Source: Clostridiales bacterium (GTDB lineage: Bacteria > Bacillota > Clostridia > Saccharofermentanales > Saccharofermentanaceae). Taken from it: 64,000 nt of DNA. The translations under genes and the position numbers were made by a program. The notes below the pieces were generated by a model. The model did not search any database, was not told where the DNA came from, and saw only the letters and a program-made list of their open reading frames with translations. Location: contig JAFWMQ010000009.1 in assembly GCA_017510605.1 (NCBI GenBank), positions 62,001 through 126,000 of the forward strand, written 5' to 3'. This document shows, piece after piece, positions 1 to 8,885 of the stretch; position 1 is the first letter of the stretch; every line of letters begins with the position of its first letter.

Positions 1-3000
1 AGAAATACATCGGTGGCGCAATGGGTTATAACAACAAGTTTAATTCTTCCAATCCTGTTAGTGTTTTGTACAGCAAAACAGCAGAAATAATAGGTAGTGA
101 ATGCGTTGGCGGTGCTATAGGACAAAGTGTTGGAAAAACAGGAATGCTTTCTGCTGACTTTAAAGGCAGGGCTACGATAGGTGACAACAGCAATAAGGGT
201 AATTACATTGGTGGTGTTATCGGAAACAGTATGGCCGAAATATCCGGCATTAAAGTTACTTTTGCTGACGATGTAAACATTTATGGCGCTGATTATGTTG
301 GCGGCGCTGTTGGAAACTTGCAAGGAAAAGTTAATACGGATAAATCCATTAGCGTATCTGTTCCGGGTAATTTAACAATTAACGCTGCAGACAAAGTCGG
401 TGGTGCTATTGGATATAGTAAAGTGGAACTGAAAGATGTTTCTGTCAGTGTTGCAGGAAAAACGGAAATTACCAGTACAGCCGGAAATGTTGGTGGCGCT
501 ATAGGCCTTCATGATACAGCTAAGATAAACGGTACTATTTCTGCAAGCTTTGGTGATACAGTGAAGATAAGCGGTGTCAGTGATTATGTCGGCGGTGTTA
601 TCGGAAACAGTAATTTTGATATCGGCGGAGTACAAGTCTCTTATGATAGTACTGTCGATATTTCCGGAAAGAATTATGTCGGCGGTATGGTCGGTAATCT
701 TAGGGGAGGCGTAACAAACAATAATATTGTAATGACTGTTACGGACGACTTCTCATTAAGTGGAGAGAATTATGTAGGTGGTGCATTCGGAGATAGTAAA
801 GCTACATTAACTACAGTTAATGTTATTTATAATAAAGCTGCCACTATTTCAGGCAAAGAAGCAGTTGGTGGAATTATTGGTTTTAACGAGAAAGTAAATA
901 CAGGAAATCGTGTTTCCTTAAGTGTTCAGTACAATGGTACTGCAGATATTAATGGTTCTGACGGAGTAGGTGGTGTAGTCGGTAAAAATATTGGAACTGT
1001 AAAGTCAGTTACAGTAACCTATAAAGATGATGTTTCGATCAATGGTAACGAAGGCGTTGGTGGTGTTATCGGAATTAATAACAAAAATAATAATAACAAT
1101 GCCACTGTATCAGAAACCGTAACAGTATCTTATGAGAAGTCAGGATCGATTATTGGTAAGAATAACACGGGTGGAGTTATTGGATATAACAACATGACAA
1201 TTTCCGGAACGGTTTCTGCAGACTTTAATGGTATGGCTACGATAGGCAACAGCAGTAATGCGGGAGAATGTGTTGGAGGAGTTATCGGAAATAATATTGG
1301 ATCAGTAGTCGGTATTACAGTTGCTTTCAGAGATGATGCAGACATTTGTGGAACTGATTATGTAGGTGGTGTTATTGGCAATAACGGAGCTGCAATATCA
1401 GGAGATATTACAGTAACTTATGAGAAGTCCGGATCATTAATCGGTTCCAATGATGTAGGTGGAGCTATCGGTTATAACAACAAGAAGATTTCCGGTACTG
1501 TTTCTGCTGACTTTAAGGGTATGGCTACGATAGGTGACAGCAATAATACAGGTAATTACGTTGGTGGTGTTATCGGAAACAGTAGCGGAGAAATTACAAG
1601 CGATATTACAGCGGCATTTAGAGACGATGTAAGCATATGTGGATCTGATTATGTCGGTGGTGTTATTGGCAATAACGGAGCTGCTATATCAGGAACTGTA
1701 AATGTATCTTATGAGAATTCCGGATTGATTGATGGTGCTGATTATGTAGGTGGAGTTATAGGATATAACAACAAAAATTTATACGGAATCAGTGTTGATC
1801 TTTCCGACGTAAGTATATTTGGAAACGATAGTGTCGGTGGTGCTTTTGGTAGTTATGCAGGCGGCACGATTACTAACGGAATAACTGTCGAAGCAACCAA
1901 TCTTGAAATTGTCGGTAACGAAATGGTCGGCGGTGCTTTTGGTAGTTATGCAGGCGGCACGATTACTAACGGAATAACTGTCGAAGCAACCAATCTTGAA
2001 ATTGTCGGTAACGAAATGGTCGGCGGTGCAATCGGAAGTGTATCCGGTGGAAATATTAATGGCCGCACTATTGATTATACTGATGTGGAGATTAGGACAA
2101 TTACCGGTAAGGAAGATGGTGGATCTCTTTCTATTGATCTTACTAATGCGGAAATTACCGGTAACAAAAAGGTTGGTGGAGCAATAGGAAGTGTATCCGG
2201 AGGTGCAATTTATAACGGAATAGTTGAGTCATTGGATCATTCTTATGTAGGTGGAATTGAAGAAGTTGGTGGCGTCATTGGTGAGATCCGAAAAACATAC
2301 CAGGGCGGAATGATAGTTTCATTTAACAATGGAACATATATTGGTGATAAAAAAGGTGCAGGTTCATACCGCTGCGTTGATGCCGGCGGTGCATTCGGGT
2401 ATTTTTCAAATTCTGCTTCAATCAGCAGCGGCCGGGTTCTGATTAAATTTGATGAAACAAGCATGGTATATGCCGGTGGAACAGACTATAGCAATAGTGA
2501 TTTAACCATTGATACTGCTGGCGTTGGTGGTGCTTTTGGACGATTAGGTGCAGAAGGGCAAGGTAATACTCCTACAATTGAGTTAACAAAGGAAACTAAT
2601 ACATATTTAGCCTCGGTCGAGGTTTATTGTAAGTCTTATGAAGCAACGGTTTATTCTGCCAGGTCCATAGCCGGTGGATTTGTAGGACATATGTTGAGCG
2701 GCACGATTAAACGAGGATACGCAACGGCTGTAGTCAGCGGATATGATTATGTCGGCGGTTTCGTCGGTAAAATGGATAACGGATATATTGGGAACTGTTA
2801 TGTTGGAGGCCATACATATAAAGGTCAATATGATTCCGGAGAAGAAAACATAACAGGTGAGAATTATGTAGGTGGTTTTGCAGGCTATATTTCAGAAGCT
2901 GTTGCCGGGTCTAAGAAAATTTATCAGACCTATACTACAGCTTCTGTTAGGGGTTCCTCTAATGTTGGTGGATATGCAGGTTATATCGGTGGTGCTGATC

Positions 3001-5174
3001 AGAAGCTCTACTCATGTTACTGCACCGGTCTTGTCTCATTGAAGCCGGGAGGAGATCCGGATACTGTTGGAGCATTTGCAGGAAGTATTGATAATATTGC
3101 AGTATTTTTCGCTGAAGCTGATAATCTTGAAAATGGAAATAAGGTATTACGTTATGTTAATGCGTCTGATATGAGAAGAATAGGAAACATAGGTGGCGTT
3201 CCTACGGATGATGGAGATCTTGCTGCGGTTCCCAAAACCCGGATCCGTTGGGCATTCTGGGGTGGATATGAAATGGGTCCTAACAGAAATGATTATATAA
3301 GAGTTAGACCTAAAGAGGTTTCAAAGTATGATGCTTTTCCTTTTGATGAAACTTTGGATCCGACCGATGAGAAATACCCTCTTAGAACTTTCATCAGCCA
3401 AAAATTTTCTGATGATACTTTTTACGGACTCCATTACGGAGACTGGCCTTCTGTAATGACCGAGACTACGAAACTGCTTAATGATTCAAATACAAGGATC
3501 ATTTTTGTAGATGATAATGGTGATGAATTGCTCGATGAGCATAATAATCCAATTACAGAATTCCCTTATGCAATTGGAGATGTAGGGGTAAGTCCTAAGG
3601 TCAAGGTTTTCTTTACAGACGAGTATGGAGAACAGGATATTACAGGTAGTCAATTTATAACGATTAGTTATAAGAATAATATAACAGTCGGTGAAGCTTC
3701 AGTAATTGTTACCGGAGATGGTGCAAATTACGGACACTCTGTAGTAAAGAAATTTACGATCGTACCTTTGGATATTTCGGATGCTACCGTAACTATTGAT
3801 ACTACTGCTGCAGGTTTCATTTATAACGGTCAGCCTCAGGAGCCTGCTGTAAAAGTAATCCTTAGCAGTGGTGAGGAATTACCTGCAGGAGATTATCAGG
3901 TTGCATACAGCGATAATACAAACGCCGGAACAGCAACTGTTACTGTAACGCCTGATAATACAAAGTATGTTGTTAATAACACATCGGGTACTCCGGGTAC
4001 TTTGAGCGCCGAGTTTATCATCGATAAGAAGAAGATTGAAGCTGCAGATATGAACGTAACATGCAGTGGTGAAGTTGATGCACCGATTATTACGGTTTCT
4101 GTGACTATCGAAGGAAATGCGACAACTCTTGACGCATCAGATTATTCAGCCGTATTGAGCGATAGCAAAGATAAATTGACAGTAACAATAGATGCTGCAA
4201 ACTTCTATTCTGATCCGGTTGAATATACTGTTCATACAGTGACATTTATGATGAATGATGAATCAGGAGATGTATATAAGACGCTTATTGTTATGGACAA
4301 CGGAACTGTATCGGCACCGGCAGATCCATCAAGAGAGAATTACGCGTTCCAGGGTTGGATTACTGATCCGAATGATCCCGATTCCGCATTTGCCTGGGAT
4401 ACTCAGATAAATGACAACGTTGTATTGTATGCTTCTTGGACAGCAAACAGAGGTGCCGTACCATCAACTGATGAATCAAATGGTGAAGAAAATGGTGAAG
4501 GTACTGACGCAGATACCGATTCCAAGGATGAAGGAAATCTTGGAGAAGACAACGGCAGTAAGAAAGGTGTTGAAAATGATGACGCAACAAACACCAGATC
4601 TACCGTTGATCCAACTGAATCAGGTACAGGAGGATCATCCGGTGAAACTGTTGATGTAGATGACGATGAAACAATCTCCGGTTCACCTGATGAAACACCT
4701 GGCGAAGGATCTGATGAATCAGCCGGTGGAGATGATGATGAATCAACAGGTGAAGCACCTGGTGGAGATGATGGATCAACAAGTGAAGTGCCTGGTGGAG
4801 ATGATGGATCAACAGGTGAAGCACCTGGTGGAGATGATGGATCAACAGGTGAAGCACCTGGTGGAGATGATGGATCAACAGGTGAAGTGCCCGGTGGAGA
4901 CTTTGATGAATCTGCTGGTGAATCAGCCGGAGGCACTGAGGACAATACATTCGATGAAGCTACCGATGAAACTGCCGGCGATACAACTAATGGAGCTACT
5001 GATGGTGATTCCAATAGTGATACTGATGTTAATGCCGGTGGTGGTTCCGAAGGCGAAATTGGCGGTGGCACTGGCGGAGATTCCGGAGGAGGCAACAATA
5101 CTGATCCAGGCAGTGATCCTGGAGGAGCACCGCAAGATCCTGTTCCAGGAAACAATGAAAATCCAACACCGTAA
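1..5174 (+). CDS. giant repeat-rich surface protein, 5' end outside window
   Basis: The frame is open from base 3 to the left edge (an M codon at 21 is internal), so this is the C-terminal part, over 1700 residues, of a larger protein. Roughly the first 1,050 residues are GLUG-like beta repeats built on a VGGxIG core every 30-40 residues, a fold known from bacterial surface adhesins. They are followed by an Ig-like region and one Listeria/Bacteroides-type repeat (InlB B-repeat, about residues 1405-1475, with FQGW and LYASWT). A low-complexity Asp/Glu/Gly tail forms the last 230 residues. No LPXTG motif, final membrane helix or other anchor is visible before the stop. Inference: an extracellular adhesin or matrix protein next to a pilin cluster; how it is retained at the surface is unclear. 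The function is not identified beyond repeat type. Confidence 0.8.
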   Translation, partial: KYIGGAMGYNNKFNSSNPVSVLYSKTAEIIGSECVGGAIGQSVGKTGMLSADFKGRATIGDNSNKGNYIGGVIGNSMAEISGIKVTFADDVNIYGADYVGGAVGNLQGKVNTDKSISVSVPGNLTINAADKVGGAIGYSKVELKDVSVSVAGKTEITSTAGNVGGAIGLHDTAKINGTISASFGDTVKISGVSDYVGGVIGNSNFDIGGVQVSYDSTVDISGKNYVGGMVGNLRGGVTNNNIVMTVTDDFSLSGENYVGGAFGDSKATLTTVNVIYNKAATISGKEAVGGIIGFNEKVNTGNRVSLSVQYNGTADINGSDGVGGVVGKNIGTVKSVTVTYKDDVSINGNEGVGGVIGINNKNNNNNATVSETVTVSYEKSGSIIGKNNTGGVIGYNNMTISGTVSADFNGMATIGNSSNAGECVGGVIGNNIGSVVGITVAFRDDADICGTDYVGGVIGNNGAAISGDITVTYEKSGSLIGSNDVGGAIGYNNKKISGTVSADFKGMATIGDSNNTGNYVGGVIGNSSGEITSDITAAFRDDVSICGSDYVGGVIGNNGAAISGTVNVSYENSGLIDGADYVGGVIGYNNKNLYGISVDLSDVSIFGNDSVGGAFGSYAGGTITNGITVEATNLEIVGNEMVGGAFGSYAGGTITNGITVEATNLEIVGNEMVGGAIGSVSGGNINGRTIDYTDVEIRTITGKEDGGSLSIDLTNAEITGNKKVGGAIGSVSGGAIYNGIVESLDHSYVGGIEEVGGVIGEIRKTYQGGMIVSFNNGTYIGDKKGAGSYRCVDAGGAFGYFSNSASISSGRVLIKFDETSMVYAGGTDYSNSDLTIDTAGVGGAFGRLGAEGQGNTPTIELTKETNTYLASVEVYCKSYEATVYSARSIAGGFVGHMLSGTIKRGYATAVVSGYDYVGGFVGKMDNGYIGNCYVGGHTYKGQYDSGEENITGENYVGGFAGYISEAVAGSKKIYQTYTTASVRGSSNVGGYAGYIGGADQKLYSCYCTGLVSLKPGGDPDTVGAFAGSIDNIAVFFAEADNLENGNKVLRYVNASDMRRIGNIGGVPTDDGDLAAVPKTRIRWAFWGGYEMGPNRNDYIRVRPKEVSKYDAFPFDETLDPTDEKYPLRTFISQKFSDDTFYGLHYGDWPSVMTETTKLLNDSNTRIIFVDDNGDELLDEHNNPITEFPYAIGDVGVSPKVKVFFTDEYGEQDITGSQFITISYKNNITVGEASVIVTGDGANYGHSVVKKFTIVPLDISDATVTIDTTAAGFIYNGQPQEPAVKVILSSGEELPAGDYQVAYSDNTNAGTATVTVTPDNTKYVVNNTSGTPGTLSAEFIIDKKKIEAADMNVTCSGEVDAPIITVSVTIEGNATTLDASDYSAVLSDSKDKLTVTIDAANFYSDPVEYTVHTVTFMMNDESGDVYKTLIVMDNGTVSAPADPSRENYAFQGWITDPNDPDSAFAWDTQINDNVVLYASWTANRGAVPSTDESNGEENGEGTDADTDSKDEGNLGEDNGSKKGVENDDATNTRSTVDPTESGTGGSSGETVDVDDDETISGSPDETPGEGSDESAGGDDDESTGEAPGGDDGSTSEVPGGDDGSTGEAPGGDDGSTGEAPGGDDGSTGEVPGGDFDESAGESAGGTEDNTFDEATDETAGDTTNGATDGDSNSDTDVNAGGGSEGEIGGGTGGDSGGGNNTDPGSDPGGAPQDPVPGNNENPTP
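1839..2024 (+). repeat. two 93-bp tandem copies inside the surface protein
   Basis: A 93-bp block (31 residues, GGAFGSYAGG to GNEMV) occurs twice in direct tandem at 1839-1931 and 1932-2024 and looks identical apart from a silent third-position change. Other GLUG-like repeats in the gene are diverged, so this is a recent in-frame duplication, probably by slippage or recombination. Confidence 0.9.
4742..4906 (+). repeat. 33-bp coding minisatellite, five copies
   Basis: Five near-identical 33-bp units start at 4742, 4775, 4808, 4841 and 4874 and encode the 11-residue motif STGEAPGGDDG. The period is a multiple of three, so copy-number changes would lengthen or shorten the acidic stalk without breaking the frame. 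Confidence 0.9.
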
Positions 5175-5197
5175 ATCAATAACAAACCTTTAAATCA

Positions 5198-5230
5198 AAA
5201 CGATCAAGCTTACAACTTGATCGTTTTTCT
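5198..5230 (+). terminator. bidirectional intrinsic terminator
   Basis: An 11-bp perfect stem (5198-5208 with 5216-5226, core ACGATCAAG) and a 7-nt loop are followed by a T-rich run on the plus strand. The minus strand also shows T-rich sequence after the stem. It separates the surface-protein gene from the convergent minor pilin genes. Confidence 0.85.
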
Positions 5231-5264
5231 TTTGTAATAATCTACTTGAAAATAGTATTTGATT

Positions 5265-5993
5265 TTACTGTACCGGAGCGGCGAAGCACAGAACAGTATT
5301 ACGTGTATAAACTATTTCTTCGCCTTTCTTTATGTCTATCTGACAGAGGACATAGGAGGGCTTATCATCCTGATCCAATCCGATTCCTGAGAATGTAAGT
5401 GCAACTTTATATTCGCGATATGTTGCGCTTGTGAAAGGGTTGGTAAAGTCATAATATTCGGAAGGGATAACCGGTGTGGTCTTGCCACCGTCGGATTTAT
5501 AGTATCCGAAATGAACATAATCTTTTTCTATATCAGGATTGTTTGCACTGGCGAAAAGCCTGAATATAGCGCGGCTGGAAACGTTCCCGTCAACCAGTTC
5601 CGAATCAGCTTTTAAAGTATCATAAGCAGTCTTAGGGACAACGTCATTAGCATAGATTGTCTCGCAGTAACTCTTGTTTTTGCGAAAAACGAGGACAGAT
5701 CCCGAAGGATCGGCCGAAGCAGCAGGATTGACTGCATTACCGACTTCACCGATCCAAACATCGCCCTCGCCTTCTATATAAGCAGAGGCGCATTCTTTTC
5801 TGAGTGAATCAGCCACAGTATCGGCGATAAGCTGAGCGCGTGCCAGATCTGTTGTTGTAGTATAAATCTTTTCGATCGGATAAATGAGCATAACGCAGGC
5901 TGTTGCAAAAAGAGAAGTCAAAGCCATAGCGACGACAAGCTCAACGAGCGTCATCGCAATCTTTGATCTGTTCTTTCTGCCTAGTTTCTTCAT
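5265..5993 (-). CDS. minor prepilin, PilW/GspJ-like
   Basis: About 242 residues. The N-terminus has a short basic leader, then MTLVELVVAM and a hydrophobic helix, which is the class III prepilin signature with Glu at +5. The residue before the cleavage site is Ala rather than the usual Gly. The rest is a soluble pilin-type domain of the PilW/GspJ size class. The start at 5993 is preferred over 6032 because it gives a normal-length leader (MKKLGRKNRSK) and leaves 13 bp after the upstream gene. It is the last of three co-directional minor pilin genes. Role by family: a minor component priming or tipping a type IV pilus or pseudopilus. Confidence in the pilin class is high; the exact subclass is uncertain. 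Confidence 0.8.
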   Translation of the reverse strand: MKKLGRKNRSKIAMTLVELVVAMALTSLFATACVMLIYPIEKIYTTTTDLARAQLIADTVADSLRKECASAYIEGEGDVWIGEVGNAVNPAASADPSGSVLVFRKNKSYCETIYANDVVPKTAYDTLKADSELVDGNVSSRAIFRLFASANNPDIEKDYVHFGYYKSDGGKTTPVIPSEYYDFTNPFTSATYREYKVALTFSGIGLDQDDKPSYVLCQIDIKKGEEIVYTRNTVLCFAAPVQ

Positions 5994-6006
5994 AAGAATA
6001 CCTGTA

Positions 6007-6351
6007 TTACGTCTGCGGCATAAAGACAACATAAGTAGTGCCGTCTACGGTGTATTTATATGTCGTAACTTTTCCTGTACCGGCATCATATGTGGCTTTC
6101 TGTTCTACGGTTACAGTTCCGTCGTTCACGGTAGGGTTGTCAGAAGAAAGTTTCTTCTGAAGGTCTATCATAGCGTTATCAGCGCCATCGCGGCTCTTCT
6201 TGGCATTTACTTCTGAAGTAGTGGCGAATGCTATACCTTGCGAAAATACAAGCATCATCATGGCAAGGAGCGTAAATGCAACCAATACCTCGACGATTGA
6301 CTCGCCCGAAGTATCACCAAAAAGCATCCTGTCTTTCCTAATCAATCTCAT
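6007..6351 (-). CDS. minor prepilin, PilV/GspI-like
   Basis: About 114 residues. The leader MRLIRKDRMLFGDTSG is followed by ESIVEVLVAFTLLAM, giving Gly at -1 and Glu at +5 of a prepilin peptidase site and a 20-residue hydrophobic helix. ATG 6351 is chosen because a longer reading from 6423 would run into the upstream pilin gene and give an abnormal leader. It lies one base after the upstream gene and 13 bp before the next one, so the three are one transcription unit. Expected location is the membrane, then a surface pilus or pseudopilus. Subclass assignment rests on N-terminal style and size only. Confidence 0.8.
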   Translation of the reverse strand: MRLIRKDRMLFGDTSGESIVEVLVAFTLLAMMMLVFSQGIAFATTSEVNAKKSRDGADNAMIDLQKKLSSDNPTVNDGTVTVEQKATYDAGTGKVTTYKYTVDGTTYVVFMPQT

Positions 6352-6352
6352 A

Positions 6353-6811
6353 TCAATACTGCCTTTTATATTCATTGCCCGAACCGGTGTATTTCGCCGT
6401 ATAAACATAAGATGCATTGGCAACTTTTGCTTCGACTTTTACGGTATAGACGTTATTTGTAGAGTTTTTGGACACAGTTGCCCCGATAGTGCCTTTAGGA
6501 AGACTGTCTATATTTGTTAAACTAACAATACTTCCGGTGGATTGGGCTATTGTATCAAGTGGGATCTGCTTTTTATTTATGATCAGAACATCCAGAGAAT
6601 TACCCATGCTTGTGGCCATCTCATATGCCTGATCCTGGTTAAGCTGCTTATCAGCTGATGCCCACAGTGCGCTGGTTGTAGTACGCAGGATAATAACACC
6701 GGTAATAATGAGAATGGAAATGATGGTAACAAGAACTATGCTCGCGCCTTCATTGCCGCGCATGACCGCAGAAACACGTTTGCCAATACCTGTCTTGAAC
6801 TTGCGCCTCAT
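6353..6811 (-). CDS. minor pilin-like membrane protein, PilX/GspK-like
   Basis: About 152 residues. A basic N-terminus ends in RGNEGASIVLV, followed by a hydrophobic helix (about residues 23-45) and a soluble domain. It resembles PilX/GspK-type minor pilins but lacks Glu at +5 after the candidate Gly cleavage site, as GspK-like proteins often do. ATG 6811 is preferred to ATG 6823 because an AGGAAAG ribosome site (6814-6820) precedes only the inner ATG. It is first in the minus-strand minor pilin operon, divergent from the major pilin gene. Function is inferred from position and N-terminal architecture. Confidence 0.7.
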   Translation of the reverse strand: MRRKFKTGIGKRVSAVMRGNEGASIVLVTIISILIITGVIILRTTTSALWASADKQLNQDQAYEMATSMGNSLDVLIINKKQIPLDTIAQSTGSIVSLTNIDSLPKGTIGATVSKNSTNNVYTVKVEAKVANASYVYTAKYTGSGNEYKRQY

Positions 6812-7012
6812 ATCTTTCCTCATTTATTTACAAATAGGCATATTACGTACATATTTAAATTTTAACCCTGATAATTCTATATTTCAACGAATTAGGGGTT
6901 ACGGTTATGTTAACTATATATATATATTAAGAAATTCGCGTGCGCGACAATTGATCCACCAGTACTGCAATCGTATTTGATAATTGCCGTGGTTACACTT
7001 CTGTCATTTCAT

Positions 7013-7066
7013 TTACAATCCGTTTGCAAACAAAGGGTTTTGCGGTTTCGGATAAACAAATTGTAA
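7013..7066. promoter_or_regulatory. imperfect dyad in divergent pilin promoter region
   Basis: The 392-bp gap between the divergent pilin genes (6812-7203) is AT-rich. It holds a nested dyad: TTACAAT (7013-7019) with ATTGTAA (7060-7066), enclosing ATCCG (7018-7022) with CGGAT (7049-7053) and an inner GCAAA/TTTTGC pair. Its position suggests an operator or DNA hairpin controlling one or both pilin operons. No known riboswitch consensus was recognised here. Confidence 0.3.
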
Positions 7067-7094
7067 CCCAGTGATGAATTGTGGCGAAATTGTG

Positions 7095-7123
7095 TTGAAG
7101 TCAATTCGAAGATGGTTTATAGT
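7095..7123 (+). promoter_or_regulatory. sigma-A-type promoter of major pilin gene
   Basis: TTGAAG (7095-7100) and TATAGT (7118-7123) are separated by 17 bp. The implied start near 7130 gives a 5' leader of about 75 nt ending in a strong AAAGGAGGT ribosome site before ATG 7204. Confidence 0.75.
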
Positions 7124-7203
7124 AAGACCATCAAGCAAGTCAAAACTTATTGATAAATCATAATCTGTTCACTTAAGGGTGAAAAATAAAGGAGGTCACT
7201 AAA

Positions 7204-7629
7204 ATGAAAAAGTACGGTAAATCAGCAAAGAAGGGCTTCACATTAGTTGAGCTCATCGTTGTTCTCGTAATCCTCGCAGTCCTCGCAGCTATGCTCGTAC
7301 CTGCACTTACAGGATATATCGCCAGAGCAAGACAGGAGAAGGATTATCAGATGGCAGCTACAGCATTGACAGCAGCTCAGTCCGCAGCTACATATCAGTA
7401 TTCTATAGATAGTACCAGCAATAAAATTAATAAAGATACATCAGCTGGTAATGGTCAGAACGTTATTTCGCTTATCGGTGATCCAAATAATAAGATTTCT
7501 GCGATTGATTTTGATGTAAATGCTAACGGTGTAATTACTGGCGGTTATGTTACTATCAATGGCTATAAGTATACATATCAGCCTTCTGATGCGAACGATA
7601 TGTGGAAAGCCGAGAAAGCTTCTTCTTAA
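7204..7629 (+). CDS. major type IV prepilin / GspG-like pilin
   Basis: 141 residues. The leader MKKYGKSAKKG is followed by FTLVELIVVLVILAVLAAM, the textbook class III prepilin sequence with Gly at -1, Phe at +1 and Glu at +5. A helical stretch ends in YIARARQEKDYQMA, typical of Gram-positive type IV or Com-like major pilins. The C-terminal domain is short and has no cysteine pair. A strong ribosome site (AAAGGAGGT, 7189-7197) and its own promoter and UUCG-loop terminator make it monocistronic, as expected for an abundant pilin. The peptidase gene follows directly. No pilB, pilC or pilT is present in the window. Confidence 0.9.
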   Translation: MKKYGKSAKKGFTLVELIVVLVILAVLAAMLVPALTGYIARARQEKDYQMAATALTAAQSAATYQYSIDSTSNKINKDTSAGNGQNVISLIGDPNNKISAIDFDVNANGVITGGYVTINGYKYTYQPSDANDMWKAEKASS

Positions 7630-7664
7630 TCAGCATTGATAATAAATTACAAGTTTTAATTCAT

Positions 7665-7693
7665 AACCGGGTTCTTCGGAACCCGGTTTTCTT
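7665..7693 (+). terminator. intrinsic terminator of pilin gene
   Basis: A perfect 10-bp stem, AACCGGGTTC with GAACCCGGTT (7665-7674, 7679-7688), is closed by a stable TTCG tetraloop and followed by a T-rich tail. It cleanly separates the pilin gene from the peptidase gene. Confidence 0.95.
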
Positions 7694-7702
7694 TTGTGTC
7701 TT

Positions 7703-7729
7703 TTTGCATTCTCCCACACAGTGTATAAT
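7703..7729 (+). promoter_or_regulatory. likely promoter of prepilin peptidase gene
   Basis: A perfect TATAAT (7724-7729) lies downstream of the pilin terminator, with a weak -35 (TTTGCA, 7703-7708, 15-bp spacer). Transcription would begin near 7736, downstream of the GTG at 7732. This argues for the TTG start at 7765. Confidence 0.55.
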
Positions 7730-7764
7730 CAGTGTCAGAAAAACCTTTTAAGGAGAAGCTTACC

Positions 7765-8553
7765 TTGATCTTTTCTTATCCTTTGTTTGAGATGCCGGCC
7801 GTCGGTATTTATCTGGTAGTTATGGCTTTTATGTTCGGCGCTATTTTCGCGAGTTTTATCACATGTACAGCGTGGCGTGTTGTGCGCGGCGAGGATTGGA
7901 AACTGGGACACAGCCATTGCGATACCTGTGGACATGAGCTGTCGACGGCAGATCTGTTCCCGGTAATCTCCTATATCGCTCTGAAGGGTAAGTGCAGATA
8001 CTGCGGATCAAAGGTGCCGCCGAGAGATCTTATTTTCGAGATCATATTAGGATGCCTTTTTGCTGGGACACTGGCGCTCCACGGAGCAATCGATGCCATG
8101 GTTATTGCCACACTGGCGCTTGAGGTACTTCTCCTCGGATTGTCTTTGGCTGACTGGGATTCAGGTGTCATTCCTGACGGATTTCTGGCTGCGATACTGG
8201 TCGTCTGGATCATGACCGTAGGATTTATGCCTGACATTCAGACATACGCCATAGAAGGTCTCATTGCTTCCGCCTCTGTCGGGTTGGTCATGGCAGTTGT
8301 CACTGCGGTGATCGGCAAGGCTAAGAATACCAAGATGAGCTATGGCCCCACAAAGCTTGCAATGTGCCTGATGCTCTTCCTGCATATCAAAGGCGCATGC
8401 ATGGCAGTTGGTATAGCAGTCGTATTAGGTATTGTTTTTGTGCTTGTCTGCAACTCGAAAAAGAGAAAGATCGCATTGGCACCTGCCATCTCGATCGGCG
8501 TTGTCGCAGCAATGATATTGAAGGATGTTTTGAGTCTGGTTATCCCCGTTTGA
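7765..8553 (+). CDS. prepilin peptidase (A24 family), second catalytic Asp replaced
   Basis: About 262 residues, polytopic. It removes prepilin leaders and, in many relatives, N-methylates the new N-terminus. Two zinc-type pairs, CDTC and CRYC, lie in the N-terminal loop as in typical type IV prepilin peptidases. The first aspartate motif is present as [11 protein letters not shown] (D130 in this numbering). The second motif, normally GxGDxK, reads MSYGPTKLA: Pro stands where the catalytic Asp is expected (residue 195). TTG 7765 is chosen because AAGGAG (7750-7755) precedes it and the TATAAT box excludes the GTG at 7732. The family is clear from the CxxC pairs, the IPD motif and the pilin neighbours; whether it is active is open. 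Confidence 0.85.
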   Translation: MIFSYPLFEMPAVGIYLVVMAFMFGAIFASFITCTAWRVVRGEDWKLGHSHCDTCGHELSTADLFPVISYIALKGKCRYCGSKVPPRDLIFEIILGCLFAGTLALHGAIDAMVIATLALEVLLLGLSLADWDSGVIPDGFLAAILVVWIMTVGFMPDIQTYAIEGLIASASVGLVMAVVTAVIGKAKNTKMSYGPTKLAMCLMLFLHIKGACMAVGIAVVLGIVFVLVCNSKKRKIALAPAISIGVVAAMILKDVLSLVIPV

Positions 8554-8578
8554 CTTTATAACATGTGTCCTATATAAT
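8550..8578 (+). promoter_or_regulatory. rpsU promoter overlapping upstream stop codon
   Basis: TTGACT (8550-8555) and a perfect TATAAT (8573-8578) are spaced by 17 bp. The -35 box overlaps the TGA stop of the peptidase gene (8551-8553). This near-consensus promoter fits a highly expressed ribosomal protein gene. Confidence 0.85.
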
Positions 8579-8617
8579 ATCCGAGTTCAAAATCCACGCA
8601 CGAGAGGGGGGATAAAG

Positions 8618-8791
8618 ATGTCTGAGATTAAAGTTAAGGAAGGCGAGTCCCTTGACAGTGCACTTCGCAGATTTAAGCGTTCTTGCGCAAAGTCAGGCGT
8701 TCTTGCAGAGGTTCGTAAGAGAGAACATTACGAGAAGCCTTCTGTAAAGAGAAAGAAGAAGTCTGAAGCAGCAAGAAAGAGAAAGCATTAA
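8618..8791 (+). CDS. rpsU: 30S ribosomal protein S21
   Basis: 57 residues, starting [19 protein letters not shown] and ending in a run of Lys/Arg ([14 protein letters not shown]). This matches the full length and pattern of bacterial S21, a small-subunit protein near the 16S anti-Shine-Dalgarno region that helps initiation. A purine-rich GAGGGGGG ribosome site precedes ATG 8618, and the stop is followed by TAA again. It has its own strong promoter and terminator. No deviation from the family is visible. Confidence 0.97.
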   Translation: MSEIKVKEGESLDSALRRFKRSCAKSGVLAEVRKREHYEKPSVKRKKKSEAARKRKH

Positions 8792-8803
8792 TAAGACTTT
8801 AAG

Positions 8804-8833
8804 AGAGGTTACCTGGATGGTAACCTCTTTTTT
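8804..8833 (+). terminator. rpsU terminator
   Basis: A 10-bp perfect stem, AGAGGTTACC with GGTAACCTCT (8804-8813, 8819-8828), has a 5-nt loop and a run of T residues to 8833. Confidence 0.95.
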
Positions 8834-8885
8834 GTATGTTTGGCAGCTTCGTATATCAATGTTCCCAAGTTGTGCGCTCCACTTT

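Noticed and set aside
4403..5185. 260-residue minus-strand ORF opposite the acidic tail
   Set aside because: Pro/Ser-rich antisense reading of the coding minisatellite; an artefact of repeat composition.
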